From Runella zeae DSM 19591 (lineage in GTDB: Bacteria > Bacteroidota > Bacteroidia > Cytophagales > Spirosomataceae), in assembly GCF_000423565.1 (NCBI RefSeq), contig NZ_AUIF01000029.1, forward strand, positions 97,868 to 161,867: 64,000 bases of DNA, read 5' to 3'. How positions within the stretch are numbered: the first letter of the stretch is position 1; each line of letters opens with the position of its first letter. This document shows positions 1-9,337 of the stretch, one piece after another. The translations under genes and the position numbers were made by a program. The notes below the pieces were generated by a model. The model saw only the letters and a program-made list of their open reading frames with translations. It ran no database searches and was not told where the DNA came from.

Positions 1-249
1 GATAAACATTCTCTTTAACTCACACACTTGAGGCGATAATCGACGCAAGGCAGCGCACCCGACCCACTCAGGTTCTTTACCTAAGAGCCAAAGTTCGCCT
101 TGGGGAGGGCCATACATGATAGGTAAAATTTGTAGCTCTTCATCAAATTTTTGGAATTGCAGGTCAATCCCCAATCCTTGGGCATATTCTTTAAAAAGAC
201 CTATTGCCGCCAAATAATGCTGCGACGTCCGAGCTACTACAAGTTGCAT
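1..249 (-). CDS. GNAT-family N-acetyltransferase (C-terminal part outside window)
   Basis: Only the first 83 codons are visible; the gene runs off the left edge. GNAT enzymes move an acetyl group from acetyl-CoA to an amine, and the substrate here is unknown. The visible part fits the N-terminal half of a small GNAT protein. A first helix reads LFKEYA, then comes an ELQILPIMYGPP loop, then beta strands GELWLLG and WVGCAALR. CELKRMF follows, the usual lead-in to the acetyl-CoA-binding motif A. The ATG at 249 lies one base after the thrC stop (TAA-A-ATG), so the gene is probably co-transcribed and translationally coupled with thrC. Family assignment is by pattern; without the pyrophosphate-binding loop it is good but not certain. 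Confidence 0.75.
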   Translation of the reverse strand, partial: MQLVVARTSQHYLAAIGLFKEYAQGLGIDLQFQKFDEELQILPIMYGPPQGELWLLGKEPEWVGCAALRRLSPQVCELKRMFI

Positions 250-250
250 T

Positions 251-1552
251 TTAGGAAAGTAAATAAGCTTTAAAATCCTCAAAGTCAGTACTCATCGGAA
301 TAGCTTCTTTTGTTTTGCTTAAGAGCTCCGACAACCTCAAAGGTATTTCTACGTCTTTTGTCCCCAAAGCACCTTCTACTACATCCAAAAATTTGGCATA
401 ATGTGCCGTGGACAAAAATACCCCCGTTACTTCTTGTTTTGTGAAGTTCATGTATTCTTTCAGCCCCAGATAAGCCACCGCTGTATGAGGGCACATCAAG
501 TAGCCCGTGCGGTCACGGACTTCTCGCATGGCGGTCTTGGTTTGCTTATCATCAAACCAAAAACCAGAAATATCTTTTTTAACCCGCTCCCAGTCATCAC
601 CAAAAAAACGAGTCATACGGACAAAATTACTTGGATTGCCCACGTCCATGGCGTTGGAGATGGTCTCTACCGAAGGTATAGGATGATAATTTCCTGTTTC
701 TAGATAGTTAGGCACTACATTGTTGCGATTGGTGGTAGCAATAAAATGTGACACTGGTAAGCCCATGCGATACGCCAAAAGCCCCGCACTCAGATTTCCA
801 AAATTGCCGCTTGGTACCGAAAACACGACAGGCAATCCTAAATCTTTGACCTGAGCATAAGCTCTAAAATAATAAAAAGACTGGGGAATCAGCCGTGAGA
901 TATTAATGGAATTGGCCGAAGCGAGATTATATTTTTGATTGAGTTCGGCGTCCAAAAAAGCCTTTTTGACCAAAGCCTGACAGTCGTCAAAAGTACCATT
1001 TACTTCTAGTGCCGTCACGTTTCCGCCTAGTGTCGTCAGCTGTTTTTCTTGAATATCGCTTACCTTGCCACTGGGGTACAAAATTGTAACATTGATACCC
1101 GGCACATTATGAAATCCCTGGGCTACCGCTCCGCCTGTATCACCAGAGGTAGCCACCAAAATCCGAATTTCTTTTTGAGATTTTACCAAAAAGTAAGACA
1201 TTAAAGATGCCATAAACCGCGCCCCAAAATCTTTGAAAGCCATCGATGGACCATGAAATAGCTCCAAGCAGTGCATATGCGGCTCCACCGATACTACGGG
1301 CGCGTCAAAATCAAAGGCCCGCTCCACAATCATTCGTATATCTTCGTCAGAAATATCGTCGCTAAGGAGGGTTTTGGAAACTTCGAAAGCAATTTCATTG
1401 AAACTTAATTTGTCAATATTTTCAAGAAATGCTTCCGAAACCGTCGGAATCGCCTCTGGCATATAAAGGCCGTTGTCGGGAGGTAAGCTGCGAAAAACCG
1501 CTTCTTCGAGCGTGGCTTTGAGGTCTTGATTTTTGGTGCTGTATAAAATCAT
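251..1552 (-). CDS. thrC: Threonine synthase
   Basis: Pyridoxal-phosphate enzyme that converts O-phosphohomoserine to threonine and phosphate, the last step of threonine synthesis in the cytoplasm. The 433-residue length is normal for the ThrC family. The N-terminus (YSTKNQD, then PPDNGLYMPE) is typical. The PLP-binding lysine sits in HGPSMAFKDFGARF (Lys107), and the phosphate-binding loop is SGDTGGAV near residue 135. The ATG at 1552 lies about 40 bases downstream of a good Bacteroidota promoter (TTG at 1618-1620, TAATTTTG at 1590-1597, both on the minus strand). An acetyltransferase gene follows with one base of spacing. Homoserine kinase and homoserine dehydrogenase genes are not in the visible part, although they often neighbour thrC in this phylum. 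Confidence 0.95.
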   Translation of the reverse strand: MILYSTKNQDLKATLEEAVFRSLPPDNGLYMPEAIPTVSEAFLENIDKLSFNEIAFEVSKTLLSDDISDEDIRMIVERAFDFDAPVVSVEPHMHCLELFHGPSMAFKDFGARFMASLMSYFLVKSQKEIRILVATSGDTGGAVAQGFHNVPGINVTILYPSGKVSDIQEKQLTTLGGNVTALEVNGTFDDCQALVKKAFLDAELNQKYNLASANSINISRLIPQSFYYFRAYAQVKDLGLPVVFSVPSGNFGNLSAGLLAYRMGLPVSHFIATTNRNNVVPNYLETGNYHPIPSVETISNAMDVGNPSNFVRMTRFFGDDWERVKKDISGFWFDDKQTKTAMREVRDRTGYLMCPHTAVAYLGLKEYMNFTKQEVTGVFLSTAHYAKFLDVVEGALGTKDVEIPLRLSELLSKTKEAIPMSTDFEDFKAYLLS

Positions 1553-1589
1553 CAGTGGGTATTGCGTAAAACGTGCGAACTTAAAAGGT

Positions 1590-1620
1590 CAAAATTACGC
1601 GTCGCATATCCTCTATGCAA
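1590..1620 (-). promoter_or_regulatory. Promoter of thrC (Bacteroidota type)
   Basis: Read on the minus strand, TTG (1618-1620), 20 bases, then TAATTTTG (1590-1597), a full match to TTG-N20-TAnnTTTG. It would start a transcript roughly 30 bases before the thrC ATG. Confidence 0.7.
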
Positions 1621-1843
1621 GTACTTACCCAATTTTACCTCTTCTAAGCCGACGAATACATTCCCTGAATTGTGTTGTTTATTTGGTAAATACCCGCTTT
1701 TAGAGATATAAATACTCATTTTCAAAAAATAATAAAAGGGTTTTGGATGACTACTTACTCCCTTAGTATACGCTCTAGGGAGTTTGTTAAGTATCTTTCA
1801 AACGTTTTTGTTAATAGTGATACTGTATTTCATAGGTCTTTTG

Positions 1844-1851
1844 TAACTTTG
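1844..1851 (+). promoter_or_regulatory. -7 box of guaA promoter
   Basis: TAACTTTG matches the Bacteroidota -7 consensus TAnnTTTG and lies 18 bases before the ATG at 1870. No convincing TTG is present at the matching -33 distance. Its position inside a possible 41-codon N-terminal extension argues for the start at 1870. Confidence 0.55.
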
Positions 1852-1869
1852 CATCTTAGAAATACGTCT

Positions 1870-3396
1870 ATGACCGAACAAATCTTGATTCTTGATTTCG
1901 GTTCGCAATATACCCAACTCATCGCTAGACGCGTCCGCGAACTGAACATTTACTGCGAAATTCACCCCTTCAACAAAATCCCCGAAATTACGCCCAATAT
2001 CAAAGGAGTTATCCTCTCTGGAAGTCCTTGCTCGGTGCGTGACGAAGATTCGCCACGGGTTGACTTAAGCCTTTTTAGAGGAAAATTACCTTTGCTGGGA
2101 GTATGCTACGGTGCACAGCTGATGGCACATACCCTCGGCGGACAAGTCAATGCTTCCAAGCACCGCGAATATGGCCGTGCGACGCTTAGTCATGATGTAA
2201 GCTCAGCACTGCTCGACGGGGTATCGGCCAACACCCAAGTATGGATGTCGCACGGGGACACAATCACCCAAATACCTGACAATTTTGAGTTGATTGGTTC
2301 CACAGATTCTGTAAAAGTAGCAGCCTTCAAGCTCCAAGATGAACAGACCTACGGGATTCAGTTTCACCCCGAAGTGACTCACTCTACCGAAGGTAAGTCT
2401 ATCATCAAAAACTTTGTGGTAAGTATTTGTGGTTGCTCTCAAAACTGGACTTCTGCTTCTTTTGTAGAAAGCACAATCAATGAATTAAAACAAAAGCTAG
2501 GCGATGACAAAGTAGTGATGGCACTCTCTGGCGGAGTCGATTCTACGGTAGCCGCTACCTTGGTTCATCATGCTATTGGCAAAAATCTGTACTGTATTTT
2601 TGTTGACAATGGTCTTCTACGCAAAGACGAATACGAGAGTGTATTGCACTCATACCAAGACATGGGGCTCAACATCAAAGGAGTAGATGCCAAAGAGCAG
2701 TTTTATGCTGAACTCGCTGGTCTTACCGACCCCGAAGCCAAACGTAAAGCCATCGGTAAAACATTCATTGATGTATTTGACCAAGAAGCGCATCTGATTG
2801 AAGACGTAAAATGGCTCGGGCAAGGCACTATCTACCCAGATGTCATCGAATCGGTATCGGTCAAAGGACCGTCGGCTACCATCAAGTCTCACCATAATGT
2901 AGGCGGGCTTCCAGATTTTATGAAACTAAAAGTGGTAGAGCCACTCAATACTCTCTTCAAAGACGAAGTACGCGCTGTAGGCAAAACCCTCGGCATTACT
3001 GACAATATTTTGAAGCGTCATCCTTTTCCTGGGCCGGGTTTGGCGATTCGGATTTTGGGGGATATCACCGCCGACAAAGTAGCCATTTTACAAGAAGTTG
3101 ATGCTATTTTTATCAATGGTCTCAAAAACAGAGGTCTTTATGACCAAGTATGGCAAGCAGGCGCGATGTTGCTCCCTATCCAAAGTGTGGGAGTAATGGG
3201 CGACGAACGTACCTACGAACGAGTGGTAGCACTCAGGGCCGTAACCTCAGTTGATGGTATGACAGCCGACTGGGCACATCTCCCTTATGAATTTTTGGCG
3301 GATGTTTCCAACGAAATCATCAATCGCGTGAAAGGAGTCAATCGGGTGGTGTATGATATTTCATCCAAGCCACCGGCTACTATCGAATGGGAATAA
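1870..3396 (+). CDS. guaA: GMP synthase (glutamine-hydrolysing)
   Basis: Makes GMP from XMP, ATP and glutamine, the last step of guanine nucleotide synthesis. From the ATG at 1870 the protein has 508 residues, the usual length. Residues 1-190 form the class I amidotransferase domain: nucleophile Cys79 in LLGVCYGAQ, and catalytic His166 and Glu168 in [11 protein letters not shown]. The ATP pyrophosphatase domain follows, with P-loop SGGVDS at 220-225. The C-terminal dimerisation domain ends in the hallmark KPPATIEWE. The frame is open upstream to a start at 1747, but those 41 residues do not belong to the family and would overlap the promoter at 1844-1851. The gene is divergent from thrC and is followed by a strong terminator. 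Confidence 0.97.
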   Translation: MTEQILILDFGSQYTQLIARRVRELNIYCEIHPFNKIPEITPNIKGVILSGSPCSVRDEDSPRVDLSLFRGKLPLLGVCYGAQLMAHTLGGQVNASKHREYGRATLSHDVSSALLDGVSANTQVWMSHGDTITQIPDNFELIGSTDSVKVAAFKLQDEQTYGIQFHPEVTHSTEGKSIIKNFVVSICGCSQNWTSASFVESTINELKQKLGDDKVVMALSGGVDSTVAATLVHHAIGKNLYCIFVDNGLLRKDEYESVLHSYQDMGLNIKGVDAKEQFYAELAGLTDPEAKRKAIGKTFIDVFDQEAHLIEDVKWLGQGTIYPDVIESVSVKGPSATIKSHHNVGGLPDFMKLKVVEPLNTLFKDEVRAVGKTLGITDNILKRHPFPGPGLAIRILGDITADKVAILQEVDAIFINGLKNRGLYDQVWQAGAMLLPIQSVGVMGDERTYERVVALRAVTSVDGMTADWAHLPYEFLADVSNEIINRVKGVNRVVYDISSKPPATIEWE

Positions 3397-3422
3397 AAAC
3401 TCCTCACCAAAGACGGCATCAT

Positions 3423-3457
3423 AAGTAGTGAATACCGTGGGTATTCACTACTTTTTT
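3423..3457 (+). terminator. Rho-independent terminator of guaA
   Basis: Perfect 14-bp inverted repeat (AAGTAGTGAATACC at 3423-3436, complement at 3440-3453) with a 3-base loop, running into six Ts. It separates guaA from the next gene. Confidence 0.9.
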
Positions 3458-3471
3458 CCATTGCATAAATA

Positions 3472-4908
3472 ATGTTGAGTTTTTTCAGAGTCAATGCTCC
3501 TTATCAAATCCTGAGTCTCATCATCGTTTTGATGATTCTTCAGTTTCCTTTTTATATCTCGCCTCCCGAACTACTCGTACCCGAACTTCAATGGATGTTG
3601 GTGGGAGAAAAAATGGGGCAGGGTTTTATGTTGTACCGAGAGGTATGGGACAATCTTAGTCCGCTGTCGGCCTTGGTCTATTGGGGGGTGGACGAGCTCT
3701 TTGGGCGTTCTCCTACCGCCCACCGTACCATTGCCAACATTATTATTATTATTCAGGCAGTTTATTTCAACTATATATCGGGAGAGAGGCAGCTTTTTAC
3801 GGAGCGCAATTATGTGCCAGGGATTTTGTACGTGCTTTTTATCAACGTATCTTTTGACTGTAGTACGCTTTCTCCCGTTCTGATGGCTACCACCTTTGTA
3901 TTATTTGCGTTTGGTACACTTATCCGCCAAATGCAACGCGACGGTGTCACCGATGAAGTATTTGAGCTGGGATTTTATCTAAGTGTGGCGACTTTGTTTT
4001 ATCTGCCGATGGGGCTTTTTTCACTTTGGGCATTTGCCTCCTTGCTTTTATATACCGGAAGTAATTTTCGCCAGCATACCCTTGCGTTTTTTGGATATGT
4101 ATTTCCGATTGTGCTCATTATATTGTTTTTCTTTTTCAAAGATTCACTCGACGACCTTAGTCAAAACTTACTTACTTCTGCTTTTCGGACGCATCGTTAT
4201 TATTTGAGCGATTTTTTGGCCGTATTTAGTACCATGGGAGGGATTATTTTACTGGGGGGGCTTGGGTTCTTACAAACTATCGGGTATCCTCGGTTTATCA
4301 ATTACCAGAGCCGTTGCCAGCAGATTATGGTGTTGTGGTTTATTGTAGCGGTAATTTCTATCGGTCTAATGCCTTTTGTGGCTCCCATGCAATTCGTAAT
4401 TTTTATACCTCCATTGGCATTTTTCTCGGTCAACTTCTTTTTGCTCATGAAGCGTTATCTGCTTTCTGAGATTCTTTTCATTGTGGTATTCTTGACCGTC
4501 GCTTTTTTTAGATATCAATCGTCTTTATTAGAAAAACCAATTTTGTTGAACCAATCCGTTCGATTAGAGAATCTACGTACCAAGAAAGCCCTTTTACCCT
4601 CCGAAATCACCCAACAAAAGATATTGGTGATTGGAGATGATGAGGGCGAATATTTCAACAATTTCCCCGCAACGCCTTATATCAATTGGGAATTAGCTCG
4701 CAAAGATTTTGAAAACCTCAATAGCTATGAAAGTGTTATTAGCATTTTTGATAAGTTTGTAGCCGACCCTCCTACTTATATCATTGATAAAGAACAGATG
4801 ATGCCTGAATTGTTCAGTCGTTTACCCGAAATCGGTAAACAATATCAAAAAACCGCATGGAAAGGTATTTATAAGCGCATCACGCCTTCTTATTCTAAAA
4901 GTAAATAA
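3472..4908 (+). CDS. Polytopic inner-membrane protein, DUF6427/GT-C-like
   Basis: This 478-residue protein has about ten hydrophobic segments between residues 12 and 350 and a soluble C-terminal tail of about 120 residues. The N-terminal region after the first membrane helix reads GEKMGQGFMLYREVWDNLSPL. This resembles the first periplasmic loop of GT-C glycosyltransferases such as ArnT/PMT proteins (G-lY-dvwd-pPl), but the acidic catalytic pair of that fold is not clear. The protein looks like the Bacteroidota family DUF6427, whose members are sometimes mis-named beta-carotene monooxygenase; that link is from memory. It sits between the guaA terminator and a convergent sdaA, with 9 bases between the two stops, and is probably monocistronic. 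No function is claimed. Confidence 0.6.
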   Translation: MLSFFRVNAPYQILSLIIVLMILQFPFYISPPELLVPELQWMLVGEKMGQGFMLYREVWDNLSPLSALVYWGVDELFGRSPTAHRTIANIIIIIQAVYFNYISGERQLFTERNYVPGILYVLFINVSFDCSTLSPVLMATTFVLFAFGTLIRQMQRDGVTDEVFELGFYLSVATLFYLPMGLFSLWAFASLLLYTGSNFRQHTLAFFGYVFPIVLIILFFFFKDSLDDLSQNLLTSAFRTHRYYLSDFLAVFSTMGGIILLGGLGFLQTIGYPRFINYQSRCQQIMVLWFIVAVISIGLMPFVAPMQFVIFIPPLAFFSVNFFLLMKRYLLSEILFIVVFLTVAFFRYQSSLLEKPILLNQSVRLENLRTKKALLPSEITQQKILVIGDDEGEYFNNFPATPYINWELARKDFENLNSYESVISIFDKFVADPPTYIIDKEQMMPELFSRLPEIGKQYQKTAWKGIYKRITPSYSKSK

Positions 4909-4917
4909 CACCCCCAA

Positions 4918-6300
4918 TCAGCATTCTGTCATACTCAATGCCAAACCTGCCTCTGAGGTTTCTTTGTATTTTTTTGACATATCGCGCCCTGTGGCACGCA
5001 TTACTTTGATAACACTGTCGAAAGAAATTTTTTGCATTTCTGGCTCAATAGTCATCGCCAATAAGTAGGCATTGTAAGCTTTGGCAGCCCCCATGGCGTT
5101 GCGTTCGATACACGGGATTTGCACATATCCGCCGATGGGGTCACAAGTCATTCCCAGATGATGTTCAATGCCGATTTCGGCGGCAGCTTCCACTTGAGCC
5201 ATACTGCCTCCTGCAGCATAGGTAAGCATAGCGGCCCCCATAGCCGAAGCAGTTCCGATTTCGCCCATGCACCCCATTTCAGCACCTGAGATACTGGCAT
5301 TATGTTTTACCAAAAACCCAACTGCCGCCGCCGCTAGCATTCCGTCACGCATTTTTTGGGAAGAGTAATGAAAATGATATTTCATCAAATAAGTCAAACC
5401 CGGAAATACGCCCGACGCCCCAGAGGTAGGTGCTGTAACGACGATACTCCCAGCAGCATTTTCTTCGGAAGCAGCCAAACAATAAGCGTTTAGAAATATC
5501 AGAAAGCTGTCGGTAGTGGAGGCGTGTTGTTTGGCTCGCTCATATAAAATAGCTGCTTTCCGTTGGAGTCGAATGTTACCAGGCAGTATGCCTTTTGCTC
5601 TAATACCCCTCTTAACTGCCTTGTGCATAAAAGCTAGGACTTGATCAATTTTTTGGAGAATTTCTTTTTCTGTCAATCCAGTGAGTGCCTTTTCGTTTTG
5701 TATCATCAATTGGGTTAAGGTCAGGCCACTTTTCTTCAACTGACTTTTTAATTCCTCCATAGTAGAATACGGGTATCTGGGATGGGCTTGCCGTGTACCT
5801 TCGGGCGCTTGGCCTTTTTCTTGAATAAACCCTCCTCCAATCGAATAGTACTCTCTTTCTAACAAAACAAGCCCTTGTGTATCTACCAATTTCAAAATCA
5901 TGGTATTGGGATGGGGAAAATTAGTTTTCCCCTTATGATATACCACATCTAGCCCTCCCACATCTACCGATACCCCTTGAAAAACAACAGGATACGTATC
6001 TTGGTCGGCTTTCATGATAGAATTCAACAGTTTAGGGTCACAAGTATGAGGTTGCCATCCTAACAATCCTCCCACAATAGCCCTATCAGTACTATGCCCT
6101 TTGCCAGTAGCACTCAATGACCCATACAGATGTATCTGGATTTTTTGAGCCTGTTGCGCTAGTTCTGGAGCAATGGTCTCTAGCTGCTTTCTAAAAAGAT
6201 AAGCTGCTTTCATAGGGCCAATTGTATGCGAACTAGAGGGACCTGGGCCTACTTTAAATAAATCAAAAAATGAAGTAGTAATTGGGTTAGGAGTAGGCAT
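4918..6300 (-). CDS. sdaA: L-serine ammonia-lyase, iron-sulfur dependent, single chain
   Basis: Deaminates L-serine to pyruvate and ammonia in the cytoplasm using a 4Fe-4S cluster. From the ATG at 6300 the protein has 460 residues, the size of one-chain SdaA enzymes. The beta domain comes first (FFDLFKVGPGPSSSHTIGPM near residue 10). The alpha domain carries the conserved cysteines in EMGCMGEIG, HLGMTCDPIGG and VQIPCIERN, which match the cluster ligands of the family. A TTG start 14 codons upstream is possible, but a -7 box (TATTTTTG at 6340-6347, minus strand) overlaps it, so the ATG at 6300 is preferred. The protein contains the SSSHT and CDP motifs intact, so it should be active. Confidence 0.93.
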   Translation of the reverse strand: MPTPNPITTSFFDLFKVGPGPSSSHTIGPMKAAYLFRKQLETIAPELAQQAQKIQIHLYGSLSATGKGHSTDRAIVGGLLGWQPHTCDPKLLNSIMKADQDTYPVVFQGVSVDVGGLDVVYHKGKTNFPHPNTMILKLVDTQGLVLLEREYYSIGGGFIQEKGQAPEGTRQAHPRYPYSTMEELKSQLKKSGLTLTQLMIQNEKALTGLTEKEILQKIDQVLAFMHKAVKRGIRAKGILPGNIRLQRKAAILYERAKQHASTTDSFLIFLNAYCLAASEENAAGSIVVTAPTSGASGVFPGLTYLMKYHFHYSSQKMRDGMLAAAAVGFLVKHNASISGAEMGCMGEIGTASAMGAAMLTYAAGGSMAQVEAAAEIGIEHHLGMTCDPIGGYVQIPCIERNAMGAAKAYNAYLLAMTIEPEMQKISFDSVIKVMRATGRDMSKKYKETSEAGLALSMTEC

Positions 6301-6339
6301 GAGTTTCAAAGAGGTTAAAAACAAGTGCGAGATAGTAGC

Positions 6340-6347
6340 CAAAAATA
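6340..6347 (-). promoter_or_regulatory. -7 box upstream of sdaA
   Basis: TATTTTTG on the minus strand fits TAnnTTTG and lies 39 bases before the chosen sdaA start. No TTG was found at the expected -33 distance. Confidence 0.4.
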
Positions 6348-6410
6348 CGCTTTTTGGTACTATCTCGCCGTAGGGGTAAAGTAAAAAAAAATCTTTGTCC
6401 CCAAAAAGCC

Positions 6411-6851
6411 CTAAGAAACCTCTTCGGCTATCATTCCCCCATGAGACTTAGTCGTTATTATTTCTAAGAGGCGTTTTTGTTTGCGCTTGGAAATAATGTT
6501 TGGATTTTTTTCCATAACACTAAGTAAAATCCTTTGAGTAAGCGAAAGATACTTACTCACCTTAGGTTGATCCATGCCAAAGCTAAGTGCTAGCTGCTCT
6601 TGAGGCACCCCTCCTTTCAAATATACCAACACAAAAAGCAATGCATCTTGAGAATCCGCGAATATACTATTTTTACGGGTGGACAATTGCCTTCTTAGGC
6701 GAGGGTTACCATCAAAAGTAAAGTTAGAAAAATAAGTCTGCCATCCTTCTTTAAAATACTGATGGAGCAGCTTGAACTCATCTTTCTTTAAACCTGTTAA
6801 TCGTCGAAGATTTTTTTCATCAGATTGTAAATCTTCGTAACGCTGAATCAT
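6411..6851 (-). CDS. Transposase remnant: N-terminal HTH part of an IS5-type transposase
   Basis: 146 residues from the ATG at 6851 (another ATG lies four codons upstream). The middle part (DALLFVLVYLKGGVPQEQLA, then FGMDQPKVSKYL) is the helix-turn-helix found at the N-terminus of IS5/ISL2-type DDE transposases (HTH_Tnp_4). The DDE catalytic domain that should follow is absent: the frame stops at 6411 and only about 60 bases separate it from the sdaA promoter. No terminal inverted repeats were recognised. It is most likely a decayed insertion sequence, or less likely a domesticated DNA-binding protein. It sits 61 bases downstream of an AraC-type gene in the same direction. Confidence 0.6.
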   Translation of the reverse strand: MIQRYEDLQSDEKNLRRLTGLKKDEFKLLHQYFKEGWQTYFSNFTFDGNPRLRRQLSTRKNSIFADSQDALLFVLVYLKGGVPQEQLALSFGMDQPKVSKYLSLTQRILLSVMEKNPNIISKRKQKRLLEIITTKSHGGMIAEEVS

Positions 6852-6912
6852 AATCCAAACCATAGAAACATTAAATTGAGAATAGAAATGTGTATTTTGA
6901 AAGGTAACTTGC

Positions 6913-7908
6913 TCATACTTTTTTTAACATAGAAGTTGGACTCATCGCAAACTTCTTTTTGAATGCCTTGTCAAAATTAGCAGCACTTGTATATCCTAAC
7001 TGAGAAGCAATCTCAGAGACAGTCCATTTGTTTTGTAGAAGTTGATTTTTAGCTACTTCTAGTTTTTGATTTAGGTGATATTCATAAGGAGGTAAGCCAT
7101 ATACTTGTTTGAAGCATTTTTTAAATTTGGACAAGCTCATGTGGGCTTCACTCGCTAGGAAGTCTAAATTGGGCAGAGGCTTGGTGGCTACAAAATACTT
7201 GTTCTCAATCGCGACAATACGTTTTAGATCGCTTTGATTGAGCTTCATACCCAATTCTTCTGTTGTGGTATAGCCTATTTGATCAATAAAATCAGCTATC
7301 AATTGATAACACTTTGCTTGTGCCGATAGCTTCCAAGTGGGCGTATGTACGTCCTCAAAGAGCTTGTTAAGCGATAAAGATTGTTCAAACAGCGCCATCC
7401 CTTTCATATACACCCCCGCTTCAGAAGATAATAAATTTAAAAACGCAGAATTTGTCTCATTATTTTTGGTCTCACTCAATCCAAGTTTTTCGTAAAGCCA
7501 CTCTCTCGAAAAACTAATAGCCACAAACCGTGAACGTTTGCCTACCGCCCAGTGCGTATTTATTGTCATTTTAGAACTGAAAAACAAAGAAGATTTAAAC
7601 GCCTGTGTGTGTTTTTGGGCTACTCCCCCCGTTAAGTAATGGGTATGAGCATCTTCTGAATGAACGAACTGTAATGTCCAGTATTCGTTAGTTCCTAATG
7701 ACAGATTGACTGTATTGAGTGGCTTGTGCCAACATAGATCACCAATCAATACTGCAACCTCTTTATCAAAGATTGTTGCATTTAACTTGACATATGAATG
7801 ACCTTCAGAATGATAAAATTCAGATGCTGATTTTGCTTCAACTCCAAATTGCTCCGCTACTTGACCCATCCAATCTTTGGATGGTTTTAAACTCAACTTG
7901 ATCTCCAT
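6913..7908 (-). CDS. AraC-family transcriptional regulator
   Basis: A 331-residue DNA-binding regulator with a C-terminal AraC domain of about 100 residues (roughly 230-331). It has two helix-turn-helix units, MSLSKFKKCFKQVYGLPPYEY and TVSEIASQLGYTSAANFDKAFKKKF, and the second is the highly conserved one. The N-terminal 220 residues do not resemble the AraC cupin and probably bind a ligand that is unknown. No membrane segment is seen. The next upstream gene in the same direction is a second AraC-type regulator with 108 bases between, and a transposase remnant follows. Target genes are unknown; the secreted protein at 9338-11683 is a nearby candidate. Confidence 0.85.
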   Translation of the reverse strand: MEIKLSLKPSKDWMGQVAEQFGVEAKSASEFYHSEGHSYVKLNATIFDKEVAVLIGDLCWHKPLNTVNLSLGTNEYWTLQFVHSEDAHTHYLTGGVAQKHTQAFKSSLFFSSKMTINTHWAVGKRSRFVAISFSREWLYEKLGLSETKNNETNSAFLNLLSSEAGVYMKGMALFEQSLSLNKLFEDVHTPTWKLSAQAKCYQLIADFIDQIGYTTTEELGMKLNQSDLKRIVAIENKYFVATKPLPNLDFLASEAHMSLSKFKKCFKQVYGLPPYEYHLNQKLEVAKNQLLQNKWTVSEIASQLGYTSAANFDKAFKKKFAMSPTSMLKKV

Positions 7909-8016
7909 AAAAATGATCTTGAATAAGATTAGATACCCTATTTAATGGCTTGATCAAAGTAGTGGTAATGTGTGTAGTGCAAATTAAATAAAATTTTCTA
8001 ATAAAAAACTTCAAAG

Positions 8017-9150
8017 TTATAATTTTGAAGTCATTTTTAATGCCTCTCTAAAGCGTTTTGGCGAATATCCTGTGCTTTTTTTGAAAACCGTATAAAATGA
8101 TGACTCTGAATTGAAGCCAGAGTCTATCGCGATCGCAAAAATGGTAGTTGAGCTATGGTTTTCATCTTCCAAAAGCTGTTTCGCTCTCTTGACTCGGTAT
8201 AAATTTATCAATTCGTTAAAATTAAGCCCCCACTCGTTGTTGATTGTATATGATAGTTGATGAGGGGTAATATCAATCTTTTGGGCTAACAAAGCCAAAC
8301 TCAATTTAGAATTAAGGAATAATTCTTCGCTTTCTAAAGCATGTCTAATACGTTTTACATATTCTGTCTTCAAATTAGGGCATAACTCTTTTTTAAGACT
8401 TATAGTAGTATTGCTATCTGCTACACTCAGTTGGTATTTGGGTTCATTTTCTATCGGCTCTGTAGAGATTCTCACATCAGGATACTGGTCTATCCTAACA
8501 ATATCTAGCTTCCAATCTTTGTACAACCCAACTCCCCACAGTACTATCCCTCCCATGATGATACCTTGATTTACAATGAAATATAAATCGTTTTTGAGAG
8601 GTTGTCCTAAAAATAAGGAATTAGTAGTGACAAGGTAGCACAGCAAAAAAGTATACAAAAACACCCATAAAAAATAGGGTTTATATTTTTGTAATCTAAT
8701 GGCAGATTGAATCGAGAATTTATAAGCTATGTAGCTACACGCTGCTAAATTATACAAAAACACTATTCCTACCGTCCCTTTAAATAGGCTAGAACTATAA
8801 AATGACCCCGAGTTTACATAACCTCCTACATAGGCATACGAAAATATTTTGATATAAAGTAAAGCTGGTATCAGCATCCATTTGATGCTTCTGTAAGTAG
8901 GAGGAGTCAAAGAACTATTCAATAGCCCTACCAATAAAACCGGTACAGTCAAACTAATTGCCTCAGGTAACCATAAAAGATAACTTGCAATCGGTTTATG
9001 AAAATAAGAGACATAGCTCAACAGCAACTGCTGTAGAGAATTTAAAACACCAAAAAGTGCCAAATACATACCAAACTGCCCTATTCGATAAATTTTTATT
9101 GCGAGTAATGTCGACAGGATTGCATTTATTATGAGTAAAATAGTCATCAT
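8017..9150 (-). CDS. AraC-family regulator with N-terminal membrane domain
   Basis: From the tandem ATG at 9150 the protein has 377 residues. Residues 1-220 form about six or seven hydrophobic helices (MTILLIINAILSTLLAIKIY first). A linker of about 60 residues follows, then a C-terminal AraC HTH domain (LSLALLAQKIDITPHQLSYT and TIFAIAIDSGFNSESSFYTV, then SPKRF). This layout, a membrane-embedded sensor with a cytoplasmic AraC domain, is common in Bacteroidota and suggests direct membrane-to-DNA signalling. A TTG start 50 codons upstream exists, but a promoter (TAGGTTTG at 9169-9176, minus) sits inside that extension, so 9150 is preferred. It lies between the secreted protein gene upstream and another AraC gene downstream. 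Confidence 0.82.
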   Translation of the reverse strand: MMTILLIINAILSTLLAIKIYRIGQFGMYLALFGVLNSLQQLLLSYVSYFHKPIASYLLWLPEAISLTVPVLLVGLLNSSLTPPTYRSIKWMLIPALLYIKIFSYAYVGGYVNSGSFYSSSLFKGTVGIVFLYNLAACSYIAYKFSIQSAIRLQKYKPYFLWVFLYTFLLCYLVTTNSLFLGQPLKNDLYFIVNQGIIMGGIVLWGVGLYKDWKLDIVRIDQYPDVRISTEPIENEPKYQLSVADSNTTISLKKELCPNLKTEYVKRIRHALESEELFLNSKLSLALLAQKIDITPHQLSYTINNEWGLNFNELINLYRVKRAKQLLEDENHSSTTIFAIAIDSGFNSESSFYTVFKKSTGYSPKRFREALKMTSKL

Positions 9151-9168
9151 AACGCATAGTATTATTCT

Positions 9169-9201
9169 CAAACCTAATACAATAATAAAACGAATACTCA
9201 A
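9169..9201 (-). promoter_or_regulatory. Promoter of the membrane AraC regulator
   Basis: On the minus strand, TTG (9199-9201), 22 bases, TAGGTTTG (9169-9176). It lies 18 bases before the ATG at 9150 and inside the longer possible reading frame, so it also decides the start. Confidence 0.5.
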
Positions 9202-9337
9202 TAACCCAACGTATATACGAAAAAAAAAACGTTTTGGATTCAAAAATCTAAAAAAATAGAAAGAGAGCTCCCTCGACGGAAAGCCCTCTCCTCTAAACAC
9301 TTAAAAACTACTTTAATGGTTTATTTTTTAGGGATAT

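Noticed and set aside
1747..1869. 41-residue N-terminal extension of GMP synthase
   Set aside because: Not family-like and overlaps the TAACTTTG promoter box; the ATG at 1870 gives the standard start.
6352..6912. Complete insertion sequence around the HTH protein
   Set aside because: No DDE domain, no terminal inverted repeats and no target duplication could be found; only a remnant is supported.
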